DNA of 12,814 nt, from positions 1 to 12,814 of the forward strand of contig SMXP01000161.1 in the NCBI GenBank assembly GCA_004356335.1. Reading direction: 5' to 3'. Origin of the DNA: Alphaproteobacteria bacterium. Lineage in GTDB: Bacteria > Pseudomonadota > Alphaproteobacteria > SMXP01. Below, piece by piece: positions 1-6,066 of this stretch. A program made the position numbers and the translations under genes. Below the pieces are notes generated by a model. It did not search any database. It saw only the letters and a list, made by a program, of their open reading frames with translations, and was not told the origin of the DNA. Position 1 is the first letter of the stretch; every line of letters starts with the position of its first letter.

Positions 1-192
1 AGGAAAAGTGGATACCGGTTTTCCGTCCGGAAACACGACAAAACAATAACTTAGGGTCCGGTTTTGATTCTATCAAAACCGGACCCTAGACCCCGTTCAC
101 AATTCATTGAATCAGGGAACGGGGGTCTGGATTTGTTATTGGTCGCGCATTCGAAGCCAAAAACCGCGTACACTTTTTGTGAATGCGCTCTA
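1..192. repeat. Composite palindromic repeat: cassettes A(partial)-B-C-A'
   Basis: Four cassettes are joined at TA dinucleotides. The first (1-53) is the right part of a 63-bp unit A: inner stem GGAAAA (2-7)/TTTTCC, right outer arm GGAAACAC (29-36), then a GACAAAACAA tail; its left arm lies before base 1. Cassette B (52-88) is a perfect 17-bp stem (52-68 with 72-88) with loop TCT. Cassette C (87-129) has arms around 91-98 and 118-126. The last (128-192) is unit A in reverse: outer stem GCGCATTC (145-152)/GAATGCGC (181-188), inner stem CAAAAA (158-163)/TTTTTG (174-179). It ends 29 bases before the start codon at 221, so any promoter of that gene lies in or upstream of the repeat. Confidence 0.93.
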
Positions 193-220
193 AATCGTAA
201 AATCCTGGAGACCCATTGCC

Positions 221-967
221 ATGCAGCTTCATCTGATGACCTGGCTCGAAGTCGAGGCCTATCTTAGAACCAAGAAGGGCATCATTGTGCCCTTGGGCTC
301 GACCGAGCAGCATGGCCCTACGGGCCTGATCGGGACCGATTGCATTTGCCCCGAATTCATTGCCCAGCGCGCCGGCCATGAGGCCGGAATTATCGTCGGT
401 CCGACCTTTTCCGTCGGCAGTGCCCAACACCACATGTCTTTTCCCGGCTCTATGACCTTGCGCCCCTCGACCATGGTGGCGGCACTCTATGATTGGATCA
501 TGTCGCTGAAGCGGCATGGATTTGAGAAGATCTATTTCTTAAATGGCCATGGCGGCAATGTGTCGAGCGCCGAGGCGGCCATTACCGAAGTTTATGCCCA
601 TCGCAGCCTGGAACCTGCGGCTGCGCATAGCACAAATGTCCATTGTAAGTTGCAAAATTGGTGGATGCTGAAAGACGTTTTTAGTTTGTGTAAGGAGCTT
701 TTCCCGAAGGGCCACGGCTCTCACGCCACACCTTCGGAAGTGGCCGTGTCCTATTTCGCTTATCCGGAGGCCATTAAATCGGCTCCCCTTGAGCCCAAAA
801 TCGCGCCGGATGGACCCATCCGAGATGCCGCCGACTACCGGCAGCGTTTTCCCGATGGCCGGATTGGATCCGATCCGTCTCTTGCTACACCCGAACTGGG
901 CGAAAAAATCGTCGACCGCGCCGTCAGCGCCTTGATCGAGAGCTATGACGCGTTCTTGAAGGAATAA
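221..967 (+). CDS. Creatininase-family metal-dependent amidohydrolase
   Basis: Cytosolic hydrolase of 248 aa, the usual length for the creatininase/CreA family (COG1402), whose members cleave cyclic or linear amide bonds such as creatinine or formamidopyrimidines. Seen: the N-terminal signature PLGSTEQHGP (24-33) and GTD (38-40) supply likely metal ligands E29, H31 and D40. NGHGGN (108-113) supplies H110, and HATPSE (168-173) corresponds to the family HAGExE region, with E173 the likely acidic ligand. No signal peptide or membrane segment. ATG at 221 is preceded by GGAG (207-210), ten bases upstream. It is a lone plus-strand gene, convergent with the glycosyltransferase gene with 47 bp between them and no obvious terminator. 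The substrate cannot be assigned: true creatininase, a deformylase-like enzyme and a mycofactocin-type peptidase (MftE) share these motifs, and no matching pathway genes lie nearby. Confidence 0.9.
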   Translation: MQLHLMTWLEVEAYLRTKKGIIVPLGSTEQHGPTGLIGTDCICPEFIAQRAGHEAGIIVGPTFSVGSAQHHMSFPGSMTLRPSTMVAALYDWIMSLKRHGFEKIYFLNGHGGNVSSAEAAITEVYAHRSLEPAAAHSTNVHCKLQNWWMLKDVFSLCKELFPKGHGSHATPSEVAVSYFAYPEAIKSAPLEPKIAPDGPIRDAADYRQRFPDGRIGSDPSLATPELGEKIVDRAVSALIESYDAFLKE

Positions 968-1014
968 CGGACCTTCAAGAGGACGACGCCCCGCCGAGCC
1001 GTTTCAAAACATTC

Positions 1015-1977
1015 TCACAGATCCACTTTGTTGGCGTCCCACAGCGGTCTCCAATCGAACAAAGGCGGCAAGAGCTCTTCGAACTGAAGATGCACAGCCA
1101 CCGGCGGAATGGGGGAAAAGCCCGGTATATGTTCATAGAGCCTATTGGTTGTGACCTTTTCCGTTGCCAAGTGGCGTTTCTTGCTTCGCTCTCCCACATA
1201 TTTCGTGTTCTCGAAATAATCCCAATAGGTATCGACAACCTTTGCATGGGTGAAAAAAGTATGTGTGGCATCGCTCATGGTACGCCACCGGCGTGTCGGG
1301 CCGGCAAATATGTAAGAGGGGTAATGGCCCTCATAAAGATTCTTGTGCTCCTGAGGGTAGATGACGCAATGGCCACCACTGGCTTGATGTATCAGATCGT
1401 AGAACTGCCACATGTCCCGAATAGCGACGGGTTCGTGCAAATAGTCATCCTCACAAAAATAAATGAGCGTCTTGAGCGGCCGGGCGCGCGAAAATTGTTC
1501 GTGTAAGGAGGGTCCTTGGCCTTTCTCCTTGGTTCGAATGATTTGCCATGAGCAGGTGAGCGGCGCCAACACTTGTTTGAACTTCTCCAACGTCTCCAGC
1601 GCCGACCGATCGTCCAGAACCACAACATCGATCGCATCCGTTCCCCGATCGGTGGCGGCGTCGTTTATGGATGTCACCGTCGACGCAAGACAGCGCAACG
1701 CGTTTTCCTCGTCGGTCGCTCCCGTTAGGCGCGGTCGTTTGTCGATGTTGCGATCGGGACGCACGCAAGTGCGCAAATAGACGGTCAGACGATCCAGATC
1801 GGCACCATTTGACGGCCCATGATCCTGATCGAACATAATTTTCACCGCCCGCAAATCGAGCCCATGGGGCAAGTCCTCAATATGGGGCACCGGCCGCAAC
1901 AGGTATTGATCGGAGGCTTTAAGATCATAGCCCCAGCGACGCACCAGTTTGCGCAACAATCTCAACGCTTCATTCAC
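1015..1977 (-). CDS. Putative GT-A fold glycosyltransferase
   Basis: Cytosolic protein of 320 aa, probably transferring a sugar to a surface glycan or lipid. Seen: TVYLRTCVRPDR (65-76) resembles the first strand of family-2-like glycosyltransferases, VVVLDD (118-123) the nucleotide-sugar loop, and YFCEDDY (173-179) the acidic metal-binding DxD-type motif. A Trp/Tyr-rich stretch follows (about 186-260). The basic N-terminus LRKLVRRWGYDL (8-19) resembles leaders seen on alphaproteobacterial surface-glycan enzymes. No membrane helix. The start is GTG at 1977; the Shine-Dalgarno AAGGGAG lies on and just after the gpsA stop codon, and the gap between genes is 15 bases, so the gene is very likely co-transcribed and translationally coupled with gpsA. 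Donor and acceptor are unknown. A glycosyltransferase-like protein of another class remains possible. Confidence 0.65.
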   Translation of the reverse strand: MNEALRLLRKLVRRWGYDLKASDQYLLRPVPHIEDLPHGLDLRAVKIMFDQDHGPSNGADLDRLTVYLRTCVRPDRNIDKRPRLTGATDEENALRCLASTVTSINDAATDRGTDAIDVVVLDDRSALETLEKFKQVLAPLTCSWQIIRTKEKGQGPSLHEQFSRARPLKTLIYFCEDDYLHEPVAIRDMWQFYDLIHQASGGHCVIYPQEHKNLYEGHYPSYIFAGPTRRWRTMSDATHTFFTHAKVVDTYWDYFENTKYVGERSKKRHLATEKVTTNRLYEHIPGFSPIPPVAVHLQFEELLPPLFDWRPLWDANKVDL

Positions 1978-1992
1978 AATGCTGAGGCTCCC

Positions 1993-3003
1993 TTAAAGCT
2001 CATCCCCCATGGGCCGGCTTAACAAGCCTTCGATCGCCGCATCGACCGATACGCCATGATGCAGGATACCGTTTACCGCCTCGCAAATCGGCATTTCGAC
2101 GTGAACGGACCGAGCCAGTCCAGCCAGCGCGCGGGCCGTCGCCACACCTTCGGCCACGCTTGTGCGGCCTTGCAAAATATCGTCGAGAAATTGCCCCTGC
2201 CCTAAGGCAACGCCCAAAGACATATTGCGCGACTGCCGGCTCGTGCAGGTCAGGATGACGTCACCAAGTCCGCATAGGCCCGACAGGGTTTCCGGCTGGG
2301 CTCCCAAGGCGACGGCGAGCCGTAGAAGTTCGTTAAAGCCGCGGGCAATCAAGGCGGCACGGGCGCTGTCGCCCAACCGGCGCCCGTCCACGATACCGCA
2401 GGCGATGGCCAGCACATTCTTGACCGCCCCGCCGATTTCCGCACCGATCAAATCATCGGACAGATAAATGCGAAAGGTTGGCAGACGCAGCGCGTCGGCG
2501 AGTGTTTCGGCGGTCGGCGCATCGGCGCAGGCCAGGGTCACGGCGGTCGGCATTTGCAACGCCACGTCTTTGGCAAAGCTCGGACCCGACAGCACCGCAG
2601 GAATCGCTTGGGGCAGGGTTTCCTCCAATATTGCGGTCATTAGCTTTTGCGTGTCTTGCTCGATCCCTTTCGAACACAAAAGGACCGGCGTTGCGGGGGA
2701 AATGTGCCGGCTTAATTGGATGAAAACCTGTCGGGCAAATTGGGCCGGCACCACCATCAGCACGGCGCCGGCACCGGCGGCGATGCTCAAATCGCAACTG
2801 GTGGTGATCCCGTCGGGCAGCTCGACGTCGGGCAGGTAAAGCGCGTTGACCCGCCGCCGATTGATCGATTCGGTTACCTCAGGCTCGCGGGCCCATAAGG
2901 TCACCTTGCGCCCGGCCCGCGCCGCCACGCTGGCCAGGGCCGTGCCCCAGGCACCCGCCCCGATGACGGCTATTTGCTCGACTCGGCTTTGTTCGGTTTT
3001 CAT
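1993..3003 (-). CDS. gpsA: Glycerol-3-phosphate dehydrogenase [NAD(P)+]
   Basis: Cytosolic enzyme reducing dihydroxyacetone phosphate to sn-glycerol-3-phosphate, the backbone for phospholipid synthesis. 336 aa, typical length. Seen: the Rossmann motif GAGAWG (15-20) at the N-terminus, CSKGIE (110-115), SGPSFA (139-144), GGAVKN (191-196) with K195 as the expected catalytic lysine, GLCGLGD (242-248) followed by TSRQSRN (254-260), and VAEGVATA (283-290) in the C-terminal helical domain. ATG at 3003 is the only sensible start since the Rossmann strand begins at residue 11; the ribosome site is weak. It is first in a two-gene minus-strand unit with the glycosyltransferase and divergent from the TetR gene, sharing a 77-bp promoter region. 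In many Alphaproteobacteria gpsA directly follows tsaD; here 1.7 kb separates them. Confidence 0.97.
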   Translation of the reverse strand: MKTEQSRVEQIAVIGAGAWGTALASVAARAGRKVTLWAREPEVTESINRRRVNALYLPDVELPDGITTSCDLSIAAGAGAVLMVVPAQFARQVFIQLSRHISPATPVLLCSKGIEQDTQKLMTAILEETLPQAIPAVLSGPSFAKDVALQMPTAVTLACADAPTAETLADALRLPTFRIYLSDDLIGAEIGGAVKNVLAIACGIVDGRRLGDSARAALIARGFNELLRLAVALGAQPETLSGLCGLGDVILTCTSRQSRNMSLGVALGQGQFLDDILQGRTSVAEGVATARALAGLARSVHVEMPICEAVNGILHHGVSVDAAIEGLLSRPMGDEL

Positions 3004-3034
3004 GGTTAATTCTTGCCGATCACGGTAAAATGAC

Positions 3035-3054
3035 TGAATAATTTGTTGATTATT
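3035..3054. promoter_or_regulatory. Candidate TetR-type operator in the gpsA/tetR divergent promoter
   Basis: An AT-rich dyad, AATAAT (3037-3042) and ATTATT (3049-3054) with a 6-base spacer, lies midway between the divergent gpsA and TetR start codons. The longer words TGAATAAT (3035-3042) and TTGATTATT (3046-3054) both recur upstream of the 38-aa ORF at 4133 (3993-4007 and 4022-4030). TetR-family repressors commonly bind such dyads in their own promoter. The dyad is seen; its role as an operator is inference. Confidence 0.35.
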
Positions 3055-3056
3055 TA

Positions 3057-3068
3057 CCCCTGAAGGGG
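3057..3068 (+). promoter_or_regulatory. TetR-gene ribosome site inside a small hairpin
   Basis: The Shine-Dalgarno AAGGGG (3063-3068) is the right arm of a 4-bp hairpin CCCC-TGAA-GGGG and lies 12 bases before ATG 3081. The hairpin could partly mask the ribosome site and lower expression. It is short, so this may be coincidental. Confidence 0.3.
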
Positions 3069-3080
3069 CATCTTTACAGC

Positions 3081-3716
3081 ATGACTCAAAAGGACCGAAT
3101 CTGCCTCAGGATTTTGCATGCGGCCAAAGAGCGCTTTTCCCACTACGGATACTGTAAGACCACGATGTCCGAGATTGCTCAGGACTGCAATATGTCTCCC
3201 GGCAATCTTTACCGCTATTTCCAGGGCAAATTAGATATTGCCGAAGGTATTGCCGCGGCCCACACCGATAAAAGACTGGAAAAGGCTCGGGAAATCGTTC
3301 GGGATCCCGCAAAACCGGCCCTTGTCCGTCTGCGAGACTTCCTATTTGACGAGCTGAGGAGCACTTTTAAGCTGCTCGACGAAGACCCCCGCGTGTTCGA
3401 AATCGCCGAAATCATTGCCAAAGAACGGCCGGAATTCGGCAATCAACAATTGTCCAAGGAGCGTTCGCTCATGTCGGAGATTCTGGCGGCCGGGGCGGCT
3501 AACGGCGAATTCGATATTCAAGATGTGGTCGAGACCGCGGAAATGATCCAATCGGCCACGATAAAGTTCAGATTTCCGCAGCTTTATAGCCAATTAACCC
3601 TGGATAAGCTCGAACACGAGTTGAATGGGGTGCTCAAAATCCTGTTTCATGGCCTAACCTGTCGCTCCCATCCCATTGCTGTTGCCGCCGATGTCCCTGT
3701 CTCGCCCTCCCCGTAG
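3081..3716 (+). CDS. TetR/AcrR-family transcriptional regulator
   Basis: DNA-binding repressor-type protein of 211 aa. Seen: a canonical N-terminal TetR domain with ILHAAKERFSHYGY (10-23), TTMSEIA (27-33), the recognition region NMSPGNLYRYF (37-47) and GKLDI (49-53). The remainder is an all-helical ligand/dimer domain of the usual size. Divergent from gpsA with a candidate operator between them (3035-3054), so autoregulation is likely; the same sequence words occur before the small ORF at 4133, a possible target. ATG at 3081 follows AAGGGG at 3063-3068. The TAG stop (3714-3716) is the first TA of a repeat cassette, and the Pro/Ser/Val-rich tail VPVSPSP after the last helix may be shaped by that junction. 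Ligand and regulon are unknown. Confidence 0.92.
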   Translation: MTQKDRICLRILHAAKERFSHYGYCKTTMSEIAQDCNMSPGNLYRYFQGKLDIAEGIAAAHTDKRLEKAREIVRDPAKPALVRLRDFLFDELRSTFKLLDEDPRVFEIAEIIAKERPEFGNQQLSKERSLMSEILAAGAANGEFDIQDVVETAEMIQSATIKFRFPQLYSQLTLDKLEHELNGVLKILFHGLTCRSHPIAVAADVPVSPSP

Positions 3717-3946
3717 AGCATTTTCGAGCGAAGTGGGCACCGGTTCGCGTTAAGAAAATGCGACCAATAACAAATCTAGACCACAAAACCCCCAGATTTA
3801 AGCACTTTTTCAGCCTTTTAGAGCGTTTTCAGGAAAAGTGGACCCGGTTTTCCGTCAGAAAACGCGACCAAACTTGGACTCTAGAGCATTTTCGAGCGAA
3901 GTGGACACCGGTTCGCGTTAAGAAAATGCGACCAAACAAGGACTTA
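3714..3946. repeat. Array of TA-joined palindromic cassettes A-x-A-A
   Basis: TA dinucleotides at 3714, 3777, 3819, 3882 and 3945 divide the run into 63, 42, 63 and 63 bp. First A: outer stem GCATTTTC (3718-3725)/GAAAATGC (3754-3761), inner GCGAA (3728-3732)/TTCGC (3744-3748). Second A: outer GCGTTTTC (3823-3830)/GAAAACGC (3858-3865), inner GGAAAA (3832-3837)/TTTTCC (3848-3853). Third A: outer GCATTTTC (3886-3893)/GAAAATGC (3922-3929), inner GCGAA (3896-3900)/TTCGC (3912-3916). The 42-bp spacer cassette begins TAGACC like cassette C but is degenerate; AAATCT (3772-3777)/AGATTT (3794-3799) could pair. All loops keep a GTGG...CCGG core, and each A is followed by GACCAA. Confidence 0.93.
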
Positions 3947-3983
3947 GAGCGTCCCCGGACGGTGCATGGGGCCCCGCCTCATC

Positions 3984-4039
3984 ACGTTGTTGTGAATAAT
4001 GAATAATATTAAATATATTCATTGATTATTGTTCAACGT
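3984..4039. promoter_or_regulatory. AT-rich imperfect palindrome upstream of a small ORF
   Basis: In the stretch 3947-4132, which has no gene larger than background, the clearest structure is an imperfect inverted repeat: ACGTTG (3984-3989)/CAACGT (4034-4039), AATAAT (3995-4000)/ATTATT (4025-4030) and TGAATA (4000-4005)/TATTCA (4016-4021). It is far more AT-rich than its surroundings. A possible promoter is TTGTTG (3987-3992) with TAAATA (4010-4015) at 17-base spacing, leaving a leader of about 110 bases before ATG 4133. It shares TGAATAAT and TTGATTATT with the gpsA/tetR intergenic region. The role is inferred. Confidence 0.4.
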
Positions 4040-4132
4040 TCACCTATATTCCGATCAACAATAACAACGACTCCCCGCAGGGTGTCCCCTCAGGACCCAT
4101 CGGGCAGCTACGGAATAACAGGAGCAAAGACC

Positions 4133-4249
4133 ATGACACGCACAGCAGGATTTTTCACACGAGCCGCGGTTACCCTAGCGACCACGGCCATTGCCTTGGC
4201 CGGTCTGGCCATCGCTTTCGATAACGCAACCCGCGCTTTGGTGCTTTAG
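4133..4249 (+). CDS. Small hydrophobic protein, 38 aa (unrecognised)
   Basis: A 38-codon ORF with a strong ribosome site: GGAG (4121-4124) eight bases before ATG 4133. The N-terminus MTRTAGFFTR is basic and is followed by a continuous hydrophobic stretch, residues 11-29 (AAVTLATTAIALAGLAIAF), long enough for one membrane helix, then a short polar tail, DNATRALVL. This fits a single-pass small membrane protein with the basic end in the cytosol, or less likely a signal peptide remnant. The TAG stop (4247-4249) is the first TA of a repeat cassette, so the original C-terminus may have been changed by cassette insertion. The upstream AT-rich palindrome may be its promoter/operator, perhaps bound by the neighbouring TetR protein. 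I do not recognise the family and give no function. Confidence 0.55.
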   Translation: MTRTAGFFTRAAVTLATTAIALAGLAIAFDNATRALVL

Positions 4250-4350
4250 GGTCCTTCCGGTTTTGATAGAATCAAAACCGGACCCTAAGGTGTTGTTTTG
4301 TCGTGTTTCCGGACGGAAAACCGGTATCCACTTTTCCTGGAAACACTCTA
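4247..4350. repeat. Palindromic cassettes B-A (reverse orientation)
   Basis: Cassette B runs TA 4247 to TA 4286 (39 bp). It is a long hairpin like that at 52-88, but with four extra bases TTCC (4255-4258) bulged from one arm. Cassette A runs TA 4286 to TA 4349 (63 bp), with outer stem GTGTTTCC (4303-4310)/GGAAACAC (4339-4346) and inner stem GGAAAA (4315-4320)/TTTTCC (4332-4337). In reverse complement it matches the units at 1 and 12579. It supplies the stop codon of the 38-aa ORF. Confidence 0.94.
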
Positions 4351-4408
4351 AGGCGCGACACCCATTCAACCGGCTGGCCATCGGCCTATGCCAGAGGAGG
4401 TCTCGAAA

Positions 4409-4504
4409 ATGCTGAAACAATGGCTGATGTGGCATGAGTTTTTGTTTTGCTGGCGCGCTTGGGCGCTCAGTGATGCCGCGACCAAGCCGTGCTCCATGAA
4501 CTAA
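4409..4504 (+). CDS. Trp-rich micro-protein, 31 aa (unrecognised)
   Basis: A 31-codon ORF with a near-perfect Shine-Dalgarno AGGAGG (4395-4400) eight bases before ATG 4409, ending in TAA (4502-4504). The N-terminal half, MLKQWLMWHEFLFCWRAWAL, carries Trp at 5, 8, 15 and 18, spaced to fall on one face of a helix, with Phe and Leu between. Cys occurs at 14 and 28. The C-terminal third is polar. A hairpin and a strong intrinsic terminator follow within 25-80 bases, so it looks like a complete short transcription unit. It could be a membrane-surface amphipathic peptide or a leader peptide; no biosynthetic operon follows (the next gene, tsaD, is convergent), which argues against an attenuator. No family recognised. 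Confidence 0.5.
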   Translation: MLKQWLMWHEFLFCWRAWALSDAATKPCSMN

Positions 4505-4527
4505 CCGAAGTTCCTCCTCCCCAGCCC

Positions 4528-4546
4528 AACCACATATTTTGTGGTT
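4528..4546 (+). other. Stem-loop after the 31-aa ORF
   Basis: AACCACA (4528-4534) and TGTGGTT (4540-4546) form a 7-bp stem with a 5-base loop, lying two bases before the intrinsic terminator hairpin. It may stabilise the 3' end or be a second part of the transcript's structure. Confidence 0.6.
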
Positions 4547-4548
4547 CT

Positions 4549-4584
4549 CCCGGATGGTCTCCCCCCAGGCCATCCGGGTTTTTT
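4549..4584 (+). terminator. Intrinsic (Rho-independent) terminator
   Basis: Perfect 9-bp GC-rich stem CCCGGATGG (4549-4557)/CCATCCGGG (4570-4578), a 12-base loop and a run of six T (4579-4584). It ends plus-strand transcription of the small-ORF region before the convergent tsaD gene. It sits directly against the next repeat cassette, whose TA begins at 4586. Confidence 0.9.
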
Positions 4585-4585
4585 A

Positions 4586-4715
4586 TAGAGCGCATTCAGG
4601 AAAAGCATGCCCCGGCGAAGACCGGGGTGGCCACCGGTTTTTGGGTTCGAATGCGCGACCAATAACAAATCTAAACCCCCGTTCCCTGATTCAATGAATT
4701 GTGAACGGGGGTCTA
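4586..4715. repeat. Palindromic cassettes A(+22-nt insert)-C
   Basis: Cassette A runs TA 4586 to TA 4672 (86 bp). The outer stem is GCGCATTC (4590-4597)/GAATGCGC (4649-4656); the loop carries an extra hairpin CCCCGG (4610-4615)/CCGGGG (4622-4627). The tail GACCAATAACAAAT leads into cassette C (TA 4672 to TA 4714, 42 bp), with stem ACCCCCGTTC (4675-4684)/GAACGGGGGT (4703-4712). This is the reverse complement of the C-A' half of the composite at 87-192. It ends about five bases from the tsaD stop codon. Confidence 0.93.
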
Positions 4716-4719
4716 GATA

Positions 4720-5802
4720 TCAAGACGAAGCGGATCGGGCCGTTTCATTTAGGCTTTCAAGCGGCCAGCGGGCCCGGGGCACGGCACCAAGATCATCGAC
4801 CAGGCCTTGGCGCAGCCGTTCGATACCGGCCCACGCGATCATGGCTCCATTATCCGTACACAGAGCCATCGGCGGCGCCATTAATTTATAATCATGCTCC
4901 ATGCACAACGTATGGAGCCGGGCGCGCAAAGCCGCATTGGCCGCGACACCACCGGCCATGACGAAATGCCGCGGCGCGCCGACCCCCGCTGTTTCGGCAT
5001 AGGCATCGAACGCCCGGCTGCAGCGATCGACCAACACGTCGCCGACGGCGGCTTGAAACGAGGCGGCAATATCCGCCAGATCTTGGGCTGAAGCGGAAGC
5101 CAAGCCCTCATAAGCTTGACGCACCGCGGTTTTCAAGCCGCTGAAGGAAAAATCGCAACCCGGGCGACCGGCCAAAGGACGGGGAAAATCGAACCGGCGG
5201 GGATCGCCCTGAATGGCGGCCTGTTCGACCGCGGGTCCGCCCGGATAACCCAGACCCATCAGCTTGGCTGTTTTGTCGAACGCTTCGCCGATCGCGTCAT
5301 CCATGGTTGTGCCGAGACGTGTGTAATGCCCCACATGGTGAACGATCAAAAGCTGACAATGTCCTCCGGAAATCAACAGCAGCAGATAAGGAAACGGCAA
5401 AGCCGGGTCGATCAGCCGTGCGGTCAAAGCGTGACCCTCCAAATGATTGACCGCGATCAATGGTTTGTCATGGCTGAAGGCGATGCCTTTGCCGGTCATC
5501 AGCCCGACAATGACGCCGCCGATCAGTCCCGGGCCGGCGGTTGCCGCCACAGCGTCTAGCTTTTCATAGTCGAGGCGGGCTTCGTCCATGGCTTGGCGCA
5601 CCAGCCCGTCGAGATGTTCCACATGGGCTCGAGCGGCGATTTCCGGCACCACGCCGCCATAGGGCCGGTGCTGATCGAGCTGGCTCAAAACCAAATTCGC
5701 GCGAATATGTACCGCGCCGGCGGCGGTTTGTTCGACGATGGCAACGGCCGATTCATCGCAACTGCTTTCGATGCCTAAAACCGTGAGCGATTGTGCCGAC
5801 AC
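4720..5802 (-). CDS. tsaD: tRNA N6-adenosine threonylcarbamoyltransferase
   Basis: Cytosolic enzyme that transfers threonylcarbamoyl from TC-AMP to A37 of ANN-decoding tRNAs (t6A), with TsaB and TsaE as partners in bacteria. 360 aa, close to the usual length. Seen: GIESSCDES (10-18) of the ASKHA fold, NHLEGH (119-124) with metal ligands H120 and H124, ISGGH (144-148), DDAIGEAFDK (168-177), FSFSGLKTA (218-226), GGVAAN (284-289) and CTDNGAMIA (315-323) with metal ligand D317. The start is GTG at 5802, preceded by GAAGGGA (5808-5814); the following residues lead directly into the conserved strand. Divergent from hemC across 264 bp that contain two tandem repeat cassettes. The TGA stop lies about five bases from a cassette end. 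Confidence 0.97.
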   Translation of the reverse strand: MSAQSLTVLGIESSCDESAVAIVEQTAAGAVHIRANLVLSQLDQHRPYGGVVPEIAARAHVEHLDGLVRQAMDEARLDYEKLDAVAATAGPGLIGGVIVGLMTGKGIAFSHDKPLIAVNHLEGHALTARLIDPALPFPYLLLLISGGHCQLLIVHHVGHYTRLGTTMDDAIGEAFDKTAKLMGLGYPGGPAVEQAAIQGDPRRFDFPRPLAGRPGCDFSFSGLKTAVRQAYEGLASASAQDLADIAASFQAAVGDVLVDRCSRAFDAYAETAGVGAPRHFVMAGGVAANAALRARLHTLCMEHDYKLMAPPMALCTDNGAMIAWAGIERLRQGLVDDLGAVPRARWPLESLNETARSASS

Positions 5803-5853
5803 ACCCGTCCCTTCAGAGTACGTTCACAAAAGATGGAATCCCTAAGGTACTCT

Positions 5854-5918
5854 TAAGTCTTTGTTCTGTCGCCCATTCGGACGGAAAACCGGTGGCCACT
5901 TTTCCTGAATGGGCTCTA
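5854..5918. repeat. Palindromic cassette A, reverse, tandem copy 1
   Basis: TA 5854 to TA 5917, 63 bp. Outer stem GCCCATTC (5871-5878)/GAATGGGC (5907-5914), inner stem GGAAAA/TTTTCC, loop core GTGGCCACCGG in reverse complement. It directly adjoins a second copy that differs inside the hairpin only by one compensated base pair. Confidence 0.95.
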
Positions 5919-5981
5919 CGTCTTTGTTCTGTCGCGCATTCGGACGGAAAACCGGTGGCCACTTTTCCTGAATGCGCTTTA
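5917..5981. repeat. Palindromic cassette A, reverse, tandem copy 2
   Basis: TA 5917 to TA 5980, 63 bp, sharing the middle TA with the previous copy. Outer stem GCGCATTC (5934-5941)/GAATGCGC (5970-5977). It ends 85 bases before the hemC start, so the hemC promoter lies in or beside these repeats. A weak hairpin AAAGCCT (6014-6020)/AGGCTTT (6041-6047) lies in the hemC leader. Confidence 0.95.
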
Positions 5982-6066
5982 GAGTCTCGCGGCCGCCTCG
6001 ACAGAACCGGCCAAAAGCCTTAAGTCACTAATCTATCCCGAGGCTTTATCACCGACGCTTGGCCCC

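Noticed and set aside
4175..4573. 132-aa minus-strand ORF across the small-ORF region
   Set aside because: It runs through the terminator hairpin and the repeat cassettes in antisense; its residues are repeat-derived.
4409..4584. Classical trp-type attenuator
   Set aside because: Trp codons are not tandem, and the next gene (tsaD) is convergent, so there is no operon to attenuate. Kept only as an alternative.
5854..5981. CRISPR-like tandem repeat
   Set aside because: Only two units, with no unique spacers; these are adjoining palindromic cassettes.
5793..6023. 76-aa plus-strand ORF with a repeated DGKPVATFPE peptide
   Set aside because: It is a read-through of the two tandem 63-bp cassettes; the peptide repeat simply reflects the DNA repeat (63 is divisible by 3).
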